DNA of 64,000 nt. Source: Acidobacteriota bacterium (GTDB taxonomy: Bacteria; Acidobacteriota; Terriglobia; Bryobacterales; Bryobacteraceae). Positions 1 through 7,946 of this stretch are shown here, piece after piece; position 1 is the first letter of the stretch; each line of letters starts with the position of its first letter. The stretch is taken from assembly GCA_018268715.1 (NCBI GenBank), contig JAFDVZ010000024.1, positions 62,001 to 126,000 on the forward strand. Direction: 5' to 3'. The notes under the pieces are model-generated. The model searched no databases, had not been told where the DNA came from, and was given only the letters and a program-made list of their open reading frames with translations. A program made the translations under genes and the position numbers.

Positions 1-1307
1 GTGCCGGGCAGACACCGGAATTGGACGGTCCGGGACGGCCTCCCACCAAGGCTCACCTCCACGGGCTCAGCCAGGATCAAACTCTCCTCGGGCACTTGCA
101 TCACCACGGAGGGTGAATGAGTGTTCACAATCACCTGTCGCAAGGGGTTGCCCGAATCCGCCGACACGGCCTCCTTGATATTCGTTGCAAGGTCGCTCAA
201 CAGTTGGATCATGGCCGGAATCCGCTCTGGGTGGAGCCCATTCTCGGGCTCCTCCATACAGATCACACCTCGCGCTTCCGGATCAATCGCCAGCACCGTC
301 AGCGCGAGGAAACGCAACGTTCCGTCCGATAGGGCTCGCGCGGGATGCTGAGCGCCGTCTCTGCCGGTCGCATACAGCGTCAGTAACTGTCTGCGTTCGT
401 CACGGTCGACATGAACTGAGCCGGCATCGTCGAGCAGTTGCGCAAGGCGATTCGCGACCTCTGTGTAAATGGCGGCGCCGTCCAAGCCGTCCTCAGACGG
501 CCGGTTGGCGAGGTGGAACAACATAGCCGGCAGGTGTGCGCCGTTGCTCGCCAACTGGACGGGCGCGGTGAAATTGTCGGGCTCCCGCAAAGCCGACGGC
601 TCGAGTTGTAGCAGTTTCCAGGACTGCATTTCCCGTTTCACCAACGTTGCGGTGGGTGACTCGGCCGAGTTGGCGGCGGACAGCACGGTTCGCGGGAGAT
701 TGGCGGCTCGCAGACTTTGGGGCTTCCCGCTGCTGCCTCCGTCCTGATGGACGGCGATGACTCGATCGGCGCCCTCGCCTTTGGTCGAGATGTACTCCCG
801 TCCCCTTCGCTTGTTATCGATGACGCTCTTCCGCCATGCTCGCGACGGCTCAAACGGAAGATGCCCGGCTGCCTCCCCCAGCGTGATGTACTTCAGATCT
901 TCGCTGACCAGTTCGAGCGAGCCCAACGCCCGCATGGTTGGATCGTGCCGGTAACGCAACTTGATCGAGTACTCGACAAAGGTCGCCGTCGTCTTTGCAT
1001 GCTGCCCCAGGTCATCGGCGCCCTCCATCGGGATGATCATTTCCGCGACAAAGCTCATCTCGTCGTCGAAGTGATCCCCGGCATGATGGAACAGCCCCCG
1101 GATGTCTCCCGTCTTTGCGCCCTGGTCCCGGACCGACAACGCCGCATCCAGCAGCGGACGGTCCGCGAGCGCGCTCAGAAACACAATCGCGTCGAGCAGA
1201 TTGGACTTCCCCACGCCGTTCGTGCCCGCGATGCAAGTAAACGGGACGAAGCTGACATCGACGTCCACCAGGTTCTTGAAGCCGGAGACTCGCAGACGAG
1301 TCAGCAT
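1..1307 (-). CDS. AAA family ATPase (AAA_21/SMC-like), C-terminus cut by window edge
   Basis: Read directly from the reverse strand: an uninterrupted frame from ATG at 1307-1305 to the window edge, 435 residues visible and no stop seen. The N-terminus has the beta strand typical of RecF/SMC-like ATPases, then a Walker A GTNGVGKS at residues 28-35. An ABC-type signature (LSDGT, 326-330), a Walker B (VICMEEPE, 348-355) and a switch histidine in NTHSPSV (H397) follow. This order is that of the AAA_21/AAA_15 single-head ATPases, which are often paired with a TOPRIM- or DUF4276-like partner encoded downstream; here that position lies outside the window. It sits 46 bases after the PPC protein on the same strand. 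Role unknown: DNA metabolism or phage defence are both possible. Family call is secure, function is not. Confidence 0.85.
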   Translation of the reverse strand, partial: MLTRLRVSGFKNLVDVDVSFVPFTCIAGTNGVGKSNLLDAIVFLSALADRPLLDAALSVRDQGAKTGDIRGLFHHAGDHFDDEMSFVAEMIIPMEGADDLGQHAKTTATFVEYSIKLRYRHDPTMRALGSLELVSEDLKYITLGEAAGHLPFEPSRAWRKSVIDNKRRGREYISTKGEGADRVIAVHQDGGSSGKPQSLRAANLPRTVLSAANSAESPTATLVKREMQSWKLLQLEPSALREPDNFTAPVQLASNGAHLPAMLFHLANRPSEDGLDGAAIYTEVANRLAQLLDDAGSVHVDRDERRQLLTLYATGRDGAQHPARALSDGTLRFLALTVLAIDPEARGVICMEEPENGLHPERIPAMIQLLSDLATNIKEAVSADSGNPLRQVIVNTHSPSVVMQVPEESLILAEPVEVSLGGRPSRTVQFRCLPG

Positions 1308-1353
1308 GATACTCCAAGCGTACCCGAGTCAGGCCGGACTGCAAACAGCCGTC

Positions 1354-1896
1354 TCACCGGTAGGTCTTATCGTCCAACCGGCTGAAATCCGCCCCGTCGG
1401 CCATCACCCCCAGCGTGACGATCGCGAAGGTGAACGTCACCGTCCCCGGCTCCAGATGCCCGCCGATTGCCCTGTCCGACGTCGCCAGCGTCACATGCGC
1501 GTGGATCTTCCCGTTGATGATGTACCCGTTCATGCCGATCAGATCCGCCGGCGCCGTTGGATTCTTCTCGAACATGTTCTTCGAAGGGAACGTCCGGTTG
1601 CTTACCTGGTGCAGATGGTACCCGCGCACCGATCCGGCCCCCGACAGAATCACCGCGTTCCGGATCTTCTCCTGCTTCACCATCTTCTCGATGCCCGCCA
1701 GGATGTCGGAGTCGTACTTGAACCGCAGCGTCAGGATCCGCTCGAAGCGCCCCGGAATCGCATACACATCGGGCACATCGGCGCTGACCCCCTTGGCGTC
1801 ATCGGCCGGATTTGCGGCCGAGTTCACAATCTCGCGGCGAGTCTCCTGGCCCATCAACGCGCCCGTCGCCAGCACGGCAAGGATCAGAGGTTTCAT
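1354..1896 (-). CDS. Secreted PPC/DUF296-domain protein
   Basis: A 180-residue protein with a short hydrophobic leader (residues 1-16, cleavage likely near MGQ) followed by one PPC domain (DUF296), about residues 48-172. The hallmark glycine/histidine segment is present: GKIHAHVTLA with H132 and H134, and H147 in the following GGHLEPG, which in trimeric bacterial and archaeal PPC proteins can line a metal site. In plants this fold is joined to AT-hooks; there is no AT-hook here and the leader suggests export, so a DNA-binding role is unlikely. Its role is unknown. The start is 87 bases from the divergent serC start; the AAA ATPase follows downstream on the same strand. The domain call is good, the biochemical role is not known. 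Confidence 0.75.
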   Translation of the reverse strand: MKPLILAVLATGALMGQETRREIVNSAANPADDAKGVSADVPDVYAIPGRFERILTLRFKYDSDILAGIEKMVKQEKIRNAVILSGAGSVRGYHLHQVSNRTFPSKNMFEKNPTAPADLIGMNGYIINGKIHAHVTLATSDRAIGGHLEPGTVTFTFAIVTLGVMADGADFSRLDDKTYR

Positions 1897-1983
1897 CGCC
1901 TACCATCATGGCGCCGGCGCGCCCGAAGCGGGTGCGCTCGACAACCGCCTATCCGATAATGGAGTGGTCTCTTCTGATATCCA

Positions 1984-3135
1984 ATGAAGCCAACATCCAA
2001 GCCGAATAACCCATGTTTCTCGTCCGGACCCTGCGCCAAACGTCCGGGCTGGTCGCTCGACGCACTCACCGACGCCGCCGTTGGCCGTTCGCATCGCGCC
2101 AAACTCGGCAAGGCCAAGCTGGCTGAGGTCATCGCTCGCAGCAAACAGGTGCTCGGCATGCCGTCCGACTACGTGCTCGGAATCGTGCCCGCCTCCGACA
2201 CCGGCGCCATCGAAATGGCGCTCTGGTCGATGCTCGGCGAACGTGGCGTCGACGTGTTCTGCTGGGAAAGCTTCGGTAGCGGTTGGGCCGCCGACTGCAA
2301 GAATCAGCTCAAACTCCAGGACCTGCGCACCTTCAAGGCCGGCTACGGCAAGATCCCCGACTTCGCCCAGGCCGATTGGTCCCGCGACACGATCTTCACC
2401 TGGAACGGCACCACCTCCGGCGTGAAGGTCCCCACCGGAGATTGGATCGCCGACGACCGGCAGGGGCTCGCCATCTGCGACGCCACCTCCGCTGTCTTCG
2501 CCATGCAGATGCCCTGGGCGAAGCTCGACGTCGTCACCTGGTCCTGGCAGAAGGTGCTCGGCGGCGAAGCCGCGCACGGCATGCTGGCGCTCAGCCCGCG
2601 CGCCGTCAAGCGCCTGGAAACCTACACGCCGGACCGCCCGCTTCCCAAGATCTTCCAGATGGCGAAGGGCGGCAAACTCGCCGCCGGCGTTTTCGAAGGC
2701 GAAACCATCAACACGCCGTCCATGATCGCCGTCGAAGACGCCCTCGACGGCCTCAAGTGGGCCGAAAGCATCGGCGGACTCGCCGGTCTGATCGCCCGCT
2801 CGGAAGCGAACCTCGAGGCGATCGAGAACTGGGTGGAAAAATCGTCCTGGGCCGCGTTCCTCGCCGAGGATCCCTCCATCCGCTCCAACACCTCGATCTG
2901 CCTGAAGATCACCGACCCGGCCTATCTCGCGCTCACCCCCGAGGATCAGGCCAAGCACGCCAAGTCGATCGTCTCGAAGCTCGACAAGGAAGGCGCGGCC
3001 TACGACATCGGCTCCTATCGCGACGCCCCCGCCGGCCTCCGCATCTGGGGCGGCGCCACCGTGGAGACGTCCGATATCGACCTGCTCTTGCCCTGGCTCG
3101 ACTGGGCCTACGGAGAGGTGAAAGCGTCGTTCTGA
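1984..3135 (+). CDS. serC: Phosphoserine aminotransferase
   Basis: A 383-residue class-V (fold type I) PLP aminotransferase matching the SerC subgroup represented by alphaproteobacterial and methanogen enzymes (TIGR01365-like). It converts 3-phosphohydroxypyruvate plus glutamate to phosphoserine in serine synthesis, and the equivalent step in pyridoxal phosphate synthesis in some bacteria. Visible marks are the N-terminal [12 protein letters not shown] substrate-phosphate segment, the DATSA motif (Asp166 region, pyridine nitrogen) and the Schiff-base lysine K190 in [10 protein letters not shown]. Length is normal for the subgroup. The ATG is preceded by only weak Shine-Dalgarno sequence. It converges on the organomercurial-lyase-like gene with four bases between the stops. 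No other serine gene is next to it. Confidence 0.92.
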   Translation: MKPTSKPNNPCFSSGPCAKRPGWSLDALTDAAVGRSHRAKLGKAKLAEVIARSKQVLGMPSDYVLGIVPASDTGAIEMALWSMLGERGVDVFCWESFGSGWAADCKNQLKLQDLRTFKAGYGKIPDFAQADWSRDTIFTWNGTTSGVKVPTGDWIADDRQGLAICDATSAVFAMQMPWAKLDVVTWSWQKVLGGEAAHGMLALSPRAVKRLETYTPDRPLPKIFQMAKGGKLAAGVFEGETINTPSMIAVEDALDGLKWAESIGGLAGLIARSEANLEAIENWVEKSSWAAFLAEDPSIRSNTSICLKITDPAYLALTPEDQAKHAKSIVSKLDKEGAAYDIGSYRDAPAGLRIWGGATVETSDIDLLLPWLDWAYGEVKASF

Positions 3136-3139
3136 CCGG

Positions 3140-3793
3140 TCAGGCGCCCGCCAGCAGCGGCTTGAAGAAGCGGGCGCCGAACTCCACCGCATCCGGCAGG
3201 TTGAACACGCTGTGATGCTCCACCGCGCCGCCGCGCCAAGCCTCCACGGCGTCGTTGTCTTTCAGAAACACCATCTCCATGCACAACGAGTGCGCCGCGT
3301 GCCCGCACGGCGACTGCCATCGCACTCCCGCCATCGTCGTCCCGGGCGAGGCACAAAGTATCCGCTCGTCGCGCTGATGAATCACCACCGCCTCGCCCGT
3401 CACCCTGCATCGCGACCGGATCTCCACCTCGCCGCCGAACATCGGCGTCACCGACAACGCATCAATGGCGCACATCGCGTAGACCTCGCGATCGGGAAAC
3501 ACCAGCCGGTGCGGCGTCGTCTCGGTGGTCATCGGGTACGCGCCGGCCAACTCTCCCGCCTTTGAGAACACCACCAGGTCGAGCCGCCGCAATTCCGCCA
3601 GCGCGGCCTCGCCGCCAACGTCGGTGAACAGCCTCTCCATCTCCGCCGCTTCAGGAACCCGGCCCCGCGAATACAGGCTCCCCAGGATCGCCCGATGCGC
3701 TTTGGCCAAGGCCGGTGGAAGTCCGCGCTGCCGGGCCGCGAGCGGCAACTGGCCGTTCAGTCGATCGACGGCGTTCGAAATGAAATCGTTCAC
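3140..3793 (-). CDS. Organomercurial lyase (MerB-like) family protein
   Basis: A 217-residue cytosolic protein with a winged-helix-like N-terminal half and a C-terminal half that matches alkylmercury lyase. C108, D111 and C171 have exactly the spacing of the E. coli MerB catalytic residues C96, D99 and C159 (offset 12 throughout), and C129 matches the structural C117. MerB protonolyses carbon-mercury bonds. The intact triad supports a working lyase, but no merR, merA, merT or merP is adjacent; it lies between serC and an SDR gene, so its substrate could be different. It ends four bases from the serC stop. The start 24 bases downstream of the SDR stop, on the same strand, allows co-transcription with the SDR. 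Family call good, substrate inferred. Confidence 0.78.
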   Translation of the reverse strand: MNDFISNAVDRLNGQLPLAARQRGLPPALAKAHRAILGSLYSRGRVPEAAEMERLFTDVGGEAALAELRRLDLVVFSKAGELAGAYPMTTETTPHRLVFPDREVYAMCAIDALSVTPMFGGEVEIRSRCRVTGEAVVIHQRDERILCASPGTTMAGVRWQSPCGHAAHSLCMEMVFLKDNDAVEAWRGGAVEHHSVFNLPDAVEFGARFFKPLLAGA

Positions 3794-3817
3794 AACACCA
3801 GTTTACCGGCCTCCCGA

Positions 3818-4540
3818 CTACGCGCCCGCCATCTGCCGCATCCGGTCGTTGGCGAAATACTGCGCCGCTCCCTCTTCAATCGCCTTCACGATCAGCCCAG
3901 CGACAAACTCCGGCGTATCGCCAGCCGCATAGTTGGCCGATGGCCCGCCGCCTTTCGGATTTCCCATCCGATTCTTCCCGAAGTTGGTGGCTGTGATGTA
4001 CGGATACACCTCGCTCACCACGATGCCGTCTTTCTCCAGTTCGCCCCGCGCCGTCAGGCTGAACCCCACGAGCGCCCGCTTCGATGCGGTATAGACGCTG
4101 TAAGCGGGCACCGTCATGAACGCCGTCCCGGAGTTCACGTTCACGATGCTCCCGCCGCCCTGCCCCCGCAGAATCGGGATCACCGCCTGCATCGCCATGA
4201 TCGGCGCCAGCACGTTCAAATGGAAGATCTCGTCAAACAGCGCCGGCTCGATCTCCTCCACCGCCGCCGCATAGCTCCGGCCGGCGTTATTCACCAGCCC
4301 GTCCACCCGCCCGTAATGGCGATGGACGGCCGCCACCGCCTCCCGCAACGCCCCGAAATCCGTCACGTCGCAAACCACCGGCAGGCTCCCCTCGAGCCGC
4401 CCCGCCAACTCCTCGATCGCCGCCCTCCCGCGGGCCACCAGCGCGACCTTCCCGCCGCGTTCAGCCAACGCTACCGCCGTCGACAGACCAATCCCCGACG
4501 ACGCCCCAGTAACAATGAACACACGATTCTCAATCTGCAC
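3818..4540 (-). CDS. SDR-family short-chain dehydrogenase/reductase
   Basis: A 240-residue classical SDR with a Rossmann nucleotide-binding motif TGASSGIG (11-18), NNAG (84-87), catalytic Ser near 137, Y150 and K154 (YTASK). It should oxidise or reduce a carbonyl or hydroxyl with NAD(P)H in the cytosol; the substrate cannot be read from sequence. It diverges from a TetR regulator whose promoter and two palindromes occupy the 125-base gap, so TetR control of this gene is the natural inference. The MerB-like gene follows 24 bases downstream and may share the transcript. Length and motifs are typical of the family. Confidence 0.88.
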   Translation of the reverse strand: MQIENRVFIVTGASSGIGLSTAVALAERGGKVALVARGRAAIEELAGRLEGSLPVVCDVTDFGALREAVAAVHRHYGRVDGLVNNAGRSYAAAVEEIEPALFDEIFHLNVLAPIMAMQAVIPILRGQGGGSIVNVNSGTAFMTVPAYSVYTASKRALVGFSLTARGELEKDGIVVSEVYPYITATNFGKNRMGNPKGGGPSANYAAGDTPEFVAGLIVKAIEEGAAQYFANDRMRQMAGA

Positions 4541-4574
4541 AAGCGGTCCTTTCCGGCGGGCCAGGACGGCGCGC

Positions 4575-4604
4575 TTGCACTCATCCGGTCACCAGCCGTA
4601 GAAT
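4575..4604 (+). promoter_or_regulatory. Predicted sigma-70 promoter of the TetR gene
   Basis: TTGCAC (4575-4580) and TAGAAT (4599-4604) are separated by 18 bases, close to the sigma-70 consensus in both boxes. Transcription would begin near 4611, about 55 bases before the TetR GTG. It lies in the divergent SDR/TetR gap, and the start site overlaps the first palindrome described next. Confidence 0.55.
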
Positions 4605-4607
4605 ATT

Positions 4608-4653
4608 CGGAGAGACCCTCCGGTAACAGACATGGTAAGCGGAGACGATCTCC
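4608..4653. promoter_or_regulatory. Two candidate TetR operator palindromes
   Basis: CGGAG-N5-CTCCG lies at 4608-4622, over the predicted TetR transcription start, and GGAGA-CGA-TCTCC lies at 4641-4653, just before the GTG. The half-sites share GGAG. Their position between a TetR gene and a divergent SDR gene is the usual layout for an autoregulated repressor that also controls its neighbour. The pairing with this regulator is inference. Confidence 0.4.
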
Positions 4654-4665
4654 CATTGCAAGCCC

Positions 4666-5247
4666 GTGCCGAAAAGCAGCCCACCGCCGCCCCCGCGTAA
4701 GCCCAGAGCCGACGCCCGGCGCAACCGCGAACGCATCCTCGAAGTCGCCAAGGAGGTCTTCACCCGCTCCGGCGCCGACTCTAGCCTCGATGAAATCGCC
4801 AAACTCGCCGGCATCGGCCCCGGGACCCTCTACCGTCACTTCCCCTCCCGCGAGTCTCTGCTTGAGGGCGTCTATTGCGGCGAAGTGGAAAAGCTCGCCG
4901 CCGCCGAACGCCGCTTCTCCGACACATTGACCCCCGTCGAGGCCCTGCGCGCCTGGATGCTCCTGTTTGTCGACTACATCGGCGCCAAGCAGATCATCGC
5001 CCCGGCGCTCAACACCATGGTGGGAGGATCCAAGGTCTTCGAATGCGCCCGCGACCAGGTGCAGGGCGCCATCCATCGGCTGGTCGCCCGCGCCATCGAA
5101 AGCGGCGACATCCGCGCCGACCTCGACCCGTTCGACCTGCTCCGCGCCTTGATTGGAGTAGCGAACGTCGCCTCCGCCCCCAACTGGCGCGACAGCGCCC
5201 GGCGCCTGGTGCACATCCTCATCGCCGGATCCCGCCCCGGCGCCTGA
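4666..5247 (+). CDS. TetR/AcrR-family transcriptional regulator
   Basis: A 193-residue protein starting at GTG 4666. After a proline-rich, basic N-terminal arm (residues 1-22) comes a TetR-type helix-turn-helix at about 38-60, with SLDEIAKLAGIGPGTLYRHF as the recognition unit. The remaining 130 residues form the helical ligand and dimer domain, whose ligand is unknown. It is transcribed divergently from the SDR gene and has its own promoter and palindromes upstream, so it is probably an autoregulated repressor of the SDR/MerB-like pair. It ends one base before the converging chemoreceptor stop. Confidence 0.88.
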   Translation: MPKSSPPPPPRKPRADARRNRERILEVAKEVFTRSGADSSLDEIAKLAGIGPGTLYRHFPSRESLLEGVYCGEVEKLAAAERRFSDTLTPVEALRAWMLLFVDYIGAKQIIAPALNTMVGGSKVFECARDQVQGAIHRLVARAIESGDIRADLDPFDLLRALIGVANVASAPNWRDSARRLVHILIAGSRPGA

Positions 5248-5248
5248 A

Positions 5249-6679
5249 TCAGGCGCTGCCCACCATCGCCGTCAGCCGGCCCATCAGGCTCGCCACTGCA
5301 TCGGACTGCGAACTCATCTCCTCGGCCGCCGAGGCGCTCTCCTCGGCGCTCGCCGCCGACTGCTGCACCACGCGCTCCATCCGCGAGATTCCCTTCGCGA
5401 TCTGGCCGATGCCGGACTCCTGTTCCCGGCTCCCGGTCGCCACTTCGTCCACCAGCGTCTTCATCGTGCCCAATTCACCCAGCAGCCGCTCCATGACGCC
5501 CGCCAGTTGATCCACCTTCACCTTTCCGTCGGAGGACTTAGTGATGGACTCCTCGATCAGCCCCGCCGTGTCCTTGGCCGCCTGGGCGCTCCGCTGGGCC
5601 AGGTTCCTCACTTCATCGGCCACCACGGCGAAGCCCATGCCGGAATCCCCGGCGCGCGCCGCCTCCACCGCCGCGTTCAGCGCCAGTATGTTGGTCTGAA
5701 ACGCGATCTCGTCGATCACTTGGATAATCCGCGAGATCCGGTCGCTCTGCGTGTTGATGCCGTCCATGGCCGCCACCATCTGATGGAGCGACTGGCGCGC
5801 CACGTCGAACTCGTGCTCCGAACTCGCCACCAACTTCGCCATTTGATTGGAATTGTCCGAACTGCGCCTCGCCATCGAGTTGATCTCCTCGCTTGACGCC
5901 GAGATCTCCTCGAGCGAGGCCGCCTGGTCGGAGGCGTCCTGCGCCAGCGACTGGCTCGCCTCGGCCACCTGCCGCGACGCTTGCGCCACCCGGCTCGCGC
6001 CGCTGTTCAACTCCACCGCGATCTCGCGCAGCGCGCCGTTCAGCCCGTGTGTAATCCAGCCGGACACCAGCGCCCCGAACACGACGCAGCCGGCCAATAG
6101 CATCCAGGTCCACGCCTGCACCCGCGTCGCGCTCTCCTCCGCCGCCCGGGAGGTCTTCGCGCCATTCGCGCTATTCCATTTCTGCATGCGGATCAGCGTG
6201 TCCTTGACGCGCTGGAAGATCGGATCGACCTCCGCCTGGTACTGCGCCACCGCCTGCTGTTTCGGCCCCTTCCGGCTTACCTCCGCCACGCCACCCCAGG
6301 TCCGGAAGAAGTCCTGGGCCTGCTGGCGCAGCTCGCGGAAGTTGGCGGCGTCTTCATCCTGATGGATCCGGGCTTCATAGGCGGCCATCTGTTTATCGAA
6401 ATCGGCCCGCAATTGCGACATCTCGTCGTCCATCCGCTCCAACTGATCCGGCGCCGTGATAGCCATGTGCTTCCACGCGTCGCCCCGGAAGCGGTACAAC
6501 TTCGCCGACGCCAGGCCCACCGCCTCTACGCCCGGCAACGTATCGCCCGTCAACGTCGCCACTCGCTGCGACATCGTCCGCACTCCCACCACCGAAATCG
6601 TCCCGAGAATCAGCGTCAGGGCCACCAGACAGATCGTGAGCGCCGCGATCTTTTTACCTACCGTTGCATTGGACAGCAT
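5249..6679 (-). CDS. Methyl-accepting chemotaxis protein (4HB sensor, no clear HAMP)
   Basis: A 476-residue chemoreceptor: first membrane segment about 9-31, a periplasmic four-helix-bundle sensor (about 35-188), second membrane segment about 191-212, then a long coiled-coil signalling domain. The hairpin tip is unmistakable (IDEIAFQTNILALNAAVEAA then GMGFAVVADEVRNLA) and binds CheA/CheW in known receptors. Glu/Gln-rich adaptation heptads flank it. A canonical HAMP domain between the second membrane segment and the signalling helices is not apparent. No che or flagellar gene is nearby, so it must work with components elsewhere. It is 129 bases downstream of alr on the same strand and probably has its own promoter. 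Confidence 0.92.
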   Translation of the reverse strand: MLSNATVGKKIAALTICLVALTLILGTISVVGVRTMSQRVATLTGDTLPGVEAVGLASAKLYRFRGDAWKHMAITAPDQLERMDDEMSQLRADFDKQMAAYEARIHQDEDAANFRELRQQAQDFFRTWGGVAEVSRKGPKQQAVAQYQAEVDPIFQRVKDTLIRMQKWNSANGAKTSRAAEESATRVQAWTWMLLAGCVVFGALVSGWITHGLNGALREIAVELNSGASRVAQASRQVAEASQSLAQDASDQAASLEEISASSEEINSMARRSSDNSNQMAKLVASSEHEFDVARQSLHQMVAAMDGINTQSDRISRIIQVIDEIAFQTNILALNAAVEAARAGDSGMGFAVVADEVRNLAQRSAQAAKDTAGLIEESITKSSDGKVKVDQLAGVMERLLGELGTMKTLVDEVATGSREQESGIGQIAKGISRMERVVQQSAASAEESASAAEEMSSQSDAVASLMGRLTAMVGSA

Positions 6680-6808
6680 GGTTACACCTCAGAAGTTGGC
6701 CGGACGATGGCGTCGCCGGGCGTCGAGCCATGGCGCGCACGGCACTCCCGTAATATCGGCAGAGTGAGGCGGGACCTTGAGGAGGAAGTGTGGACCGCGC
6801 CAGGCGCC

Positions 6809-7939
6809 CTACACGTATACGCGCTTCACCCGGGCGCTGATGCCGCACAGCACGCCGTAGGAGATCGTGCCCGCCAGCCGCGCGATCTGCTGCGCGTCGA
6901 TGGAAGCCTCGCCCTCCGCCCCGAGCAGCGTCACCGCGTCACCGACGCGCAATTCGGGGCTCCCGGTGACGTCGATCGTTGTGACATCCATCGACACCGC
7001 CCCCAGAATCGGCGCGAACCGTCCGCCCGCGATTACCCGCCCGCGATTCGACAGCCGGTGCGGAATCCCATCCGCATACCCCGCCGCGAGCACCGCGATG
7101 CGGATCGCGTGGTCGGCCCGGTACATCGCGCCATAGCCCACCGAAGCCCCCGCCGGGATGTCCTTGATGGCCAGCACCGCCGCTTTCCACGCGAGCGCCG
7201 GCCGCACATCCAGAATCCGCCGCGGAGCCTCCCCCCGAGGCGGCGACACATACCCGTAAATCGCATGGCCTGGCCGCATCAGGTTGCCCCACGCCTCCCG
7301 CCGCCCATAGGCCAGCGGAATCGTGCTTGAAAGGTGCACGAACTCGGTCCGCACGCCCTCGGCCTCCAGACCCGCCCGCACGGCGTCAAACCGCCCCACC
7401 TGCTCACCCGTCTGCGCGCTCGTATAATCGGCCGACGAGGCGAAATGCGTCATCAGCCCCTCGAACCGCGCGTGGGTGCAGCCCTTCACCGCCGCCGCGA
7501 TCTGGGCCGCCTCGGCGCGAGTCCCCAGCCGCCCCATCCCGCTGTCGATCTTCAGATGGAACGCCGCCCGCGCCCCATGCCGCGCGCACAACGCATCCCA
7601 GCTCGCGATGTCCTCCACCGCGTGGATCACCGGCGTCAGGCCGTACTCAAGCAGTCCCTCGCGCTCCCCCGGCAGGAAATCGGCCATCACCAGGATACGA
7701 GCCTTCACGCCGCTACCGCGCAGCGTGGCGCCCTCCTCCACGCTGCTCACCGCCAGCCACCGCACGCCCTCGCGCTCCAGCACGCGCGAAACTTCCACGG
7801 CGCCATGCCGGTAGGCATCGGCCTTCACCACCGGCATAATCTCCACGCCGGCCCCGGCGGCCTGCTTCAAAGCCCGGTAATTGCTCGCGATCGTCTCGCG
7901 AGACACCTCCACCCATGATCGAAGTGCGAAGTCGGCCAT
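6809..7939 (-). CDS. alr: Alanine racemase
   Basis: A 376-residue fold-type III PLP enzyme that interconverts L- and D-alanine for peptidoglycan. K39 in VVKADAYRHG forms the internal aldimine, and Y269 in SVGYGAMY is the opposite catalytic base; the GYADGI and MDVTTIDV segments of the C-terminal beta domain are also present. Length is standard. It starts seven bases after the stop of the GT4 gene, so it is very probably the last gene of the glycosyltransferase operon above it. That coupling is unusual and may link D-alanine supply to envelope glycan synthesis, which is inference; the gene may simply be placed there. Confidence 0.93.
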   Translation of the reverse strand: MADFALRSWVEVSRETIASNYRALKQAAGAGVEIMPVVKADAYRHGAVEVSRVLEREGVRWLAVSSVEEGATLRGSGVKARILVMADFLPGEREGLLEYGLTPVIHAVEDIASWDALCARHGARAAFHLKIDSGMGRLGTRAEAAQIAAAVKGCTHARFEGLMTHFASSADYTSAQTGEQVGRFDAVRAGLEAEGVRTEFVHLSSTIPLAYGRREAWGNLMRPGHAIYGYVSPPRGEAPRRILDVRPALAWKAAVLAIKDIPAGASVGYGAMYRADHAIRIAVLAAGYADGIPHRLSNRGRVIAGGRFAPILGAVSMDVTTIDVTGSPELRVGDAVTLLGAEGEASIDAQQIARLAGTISYGVLCGISARVKRVYV

Positions 7940-7946
7940 GCCGTTT

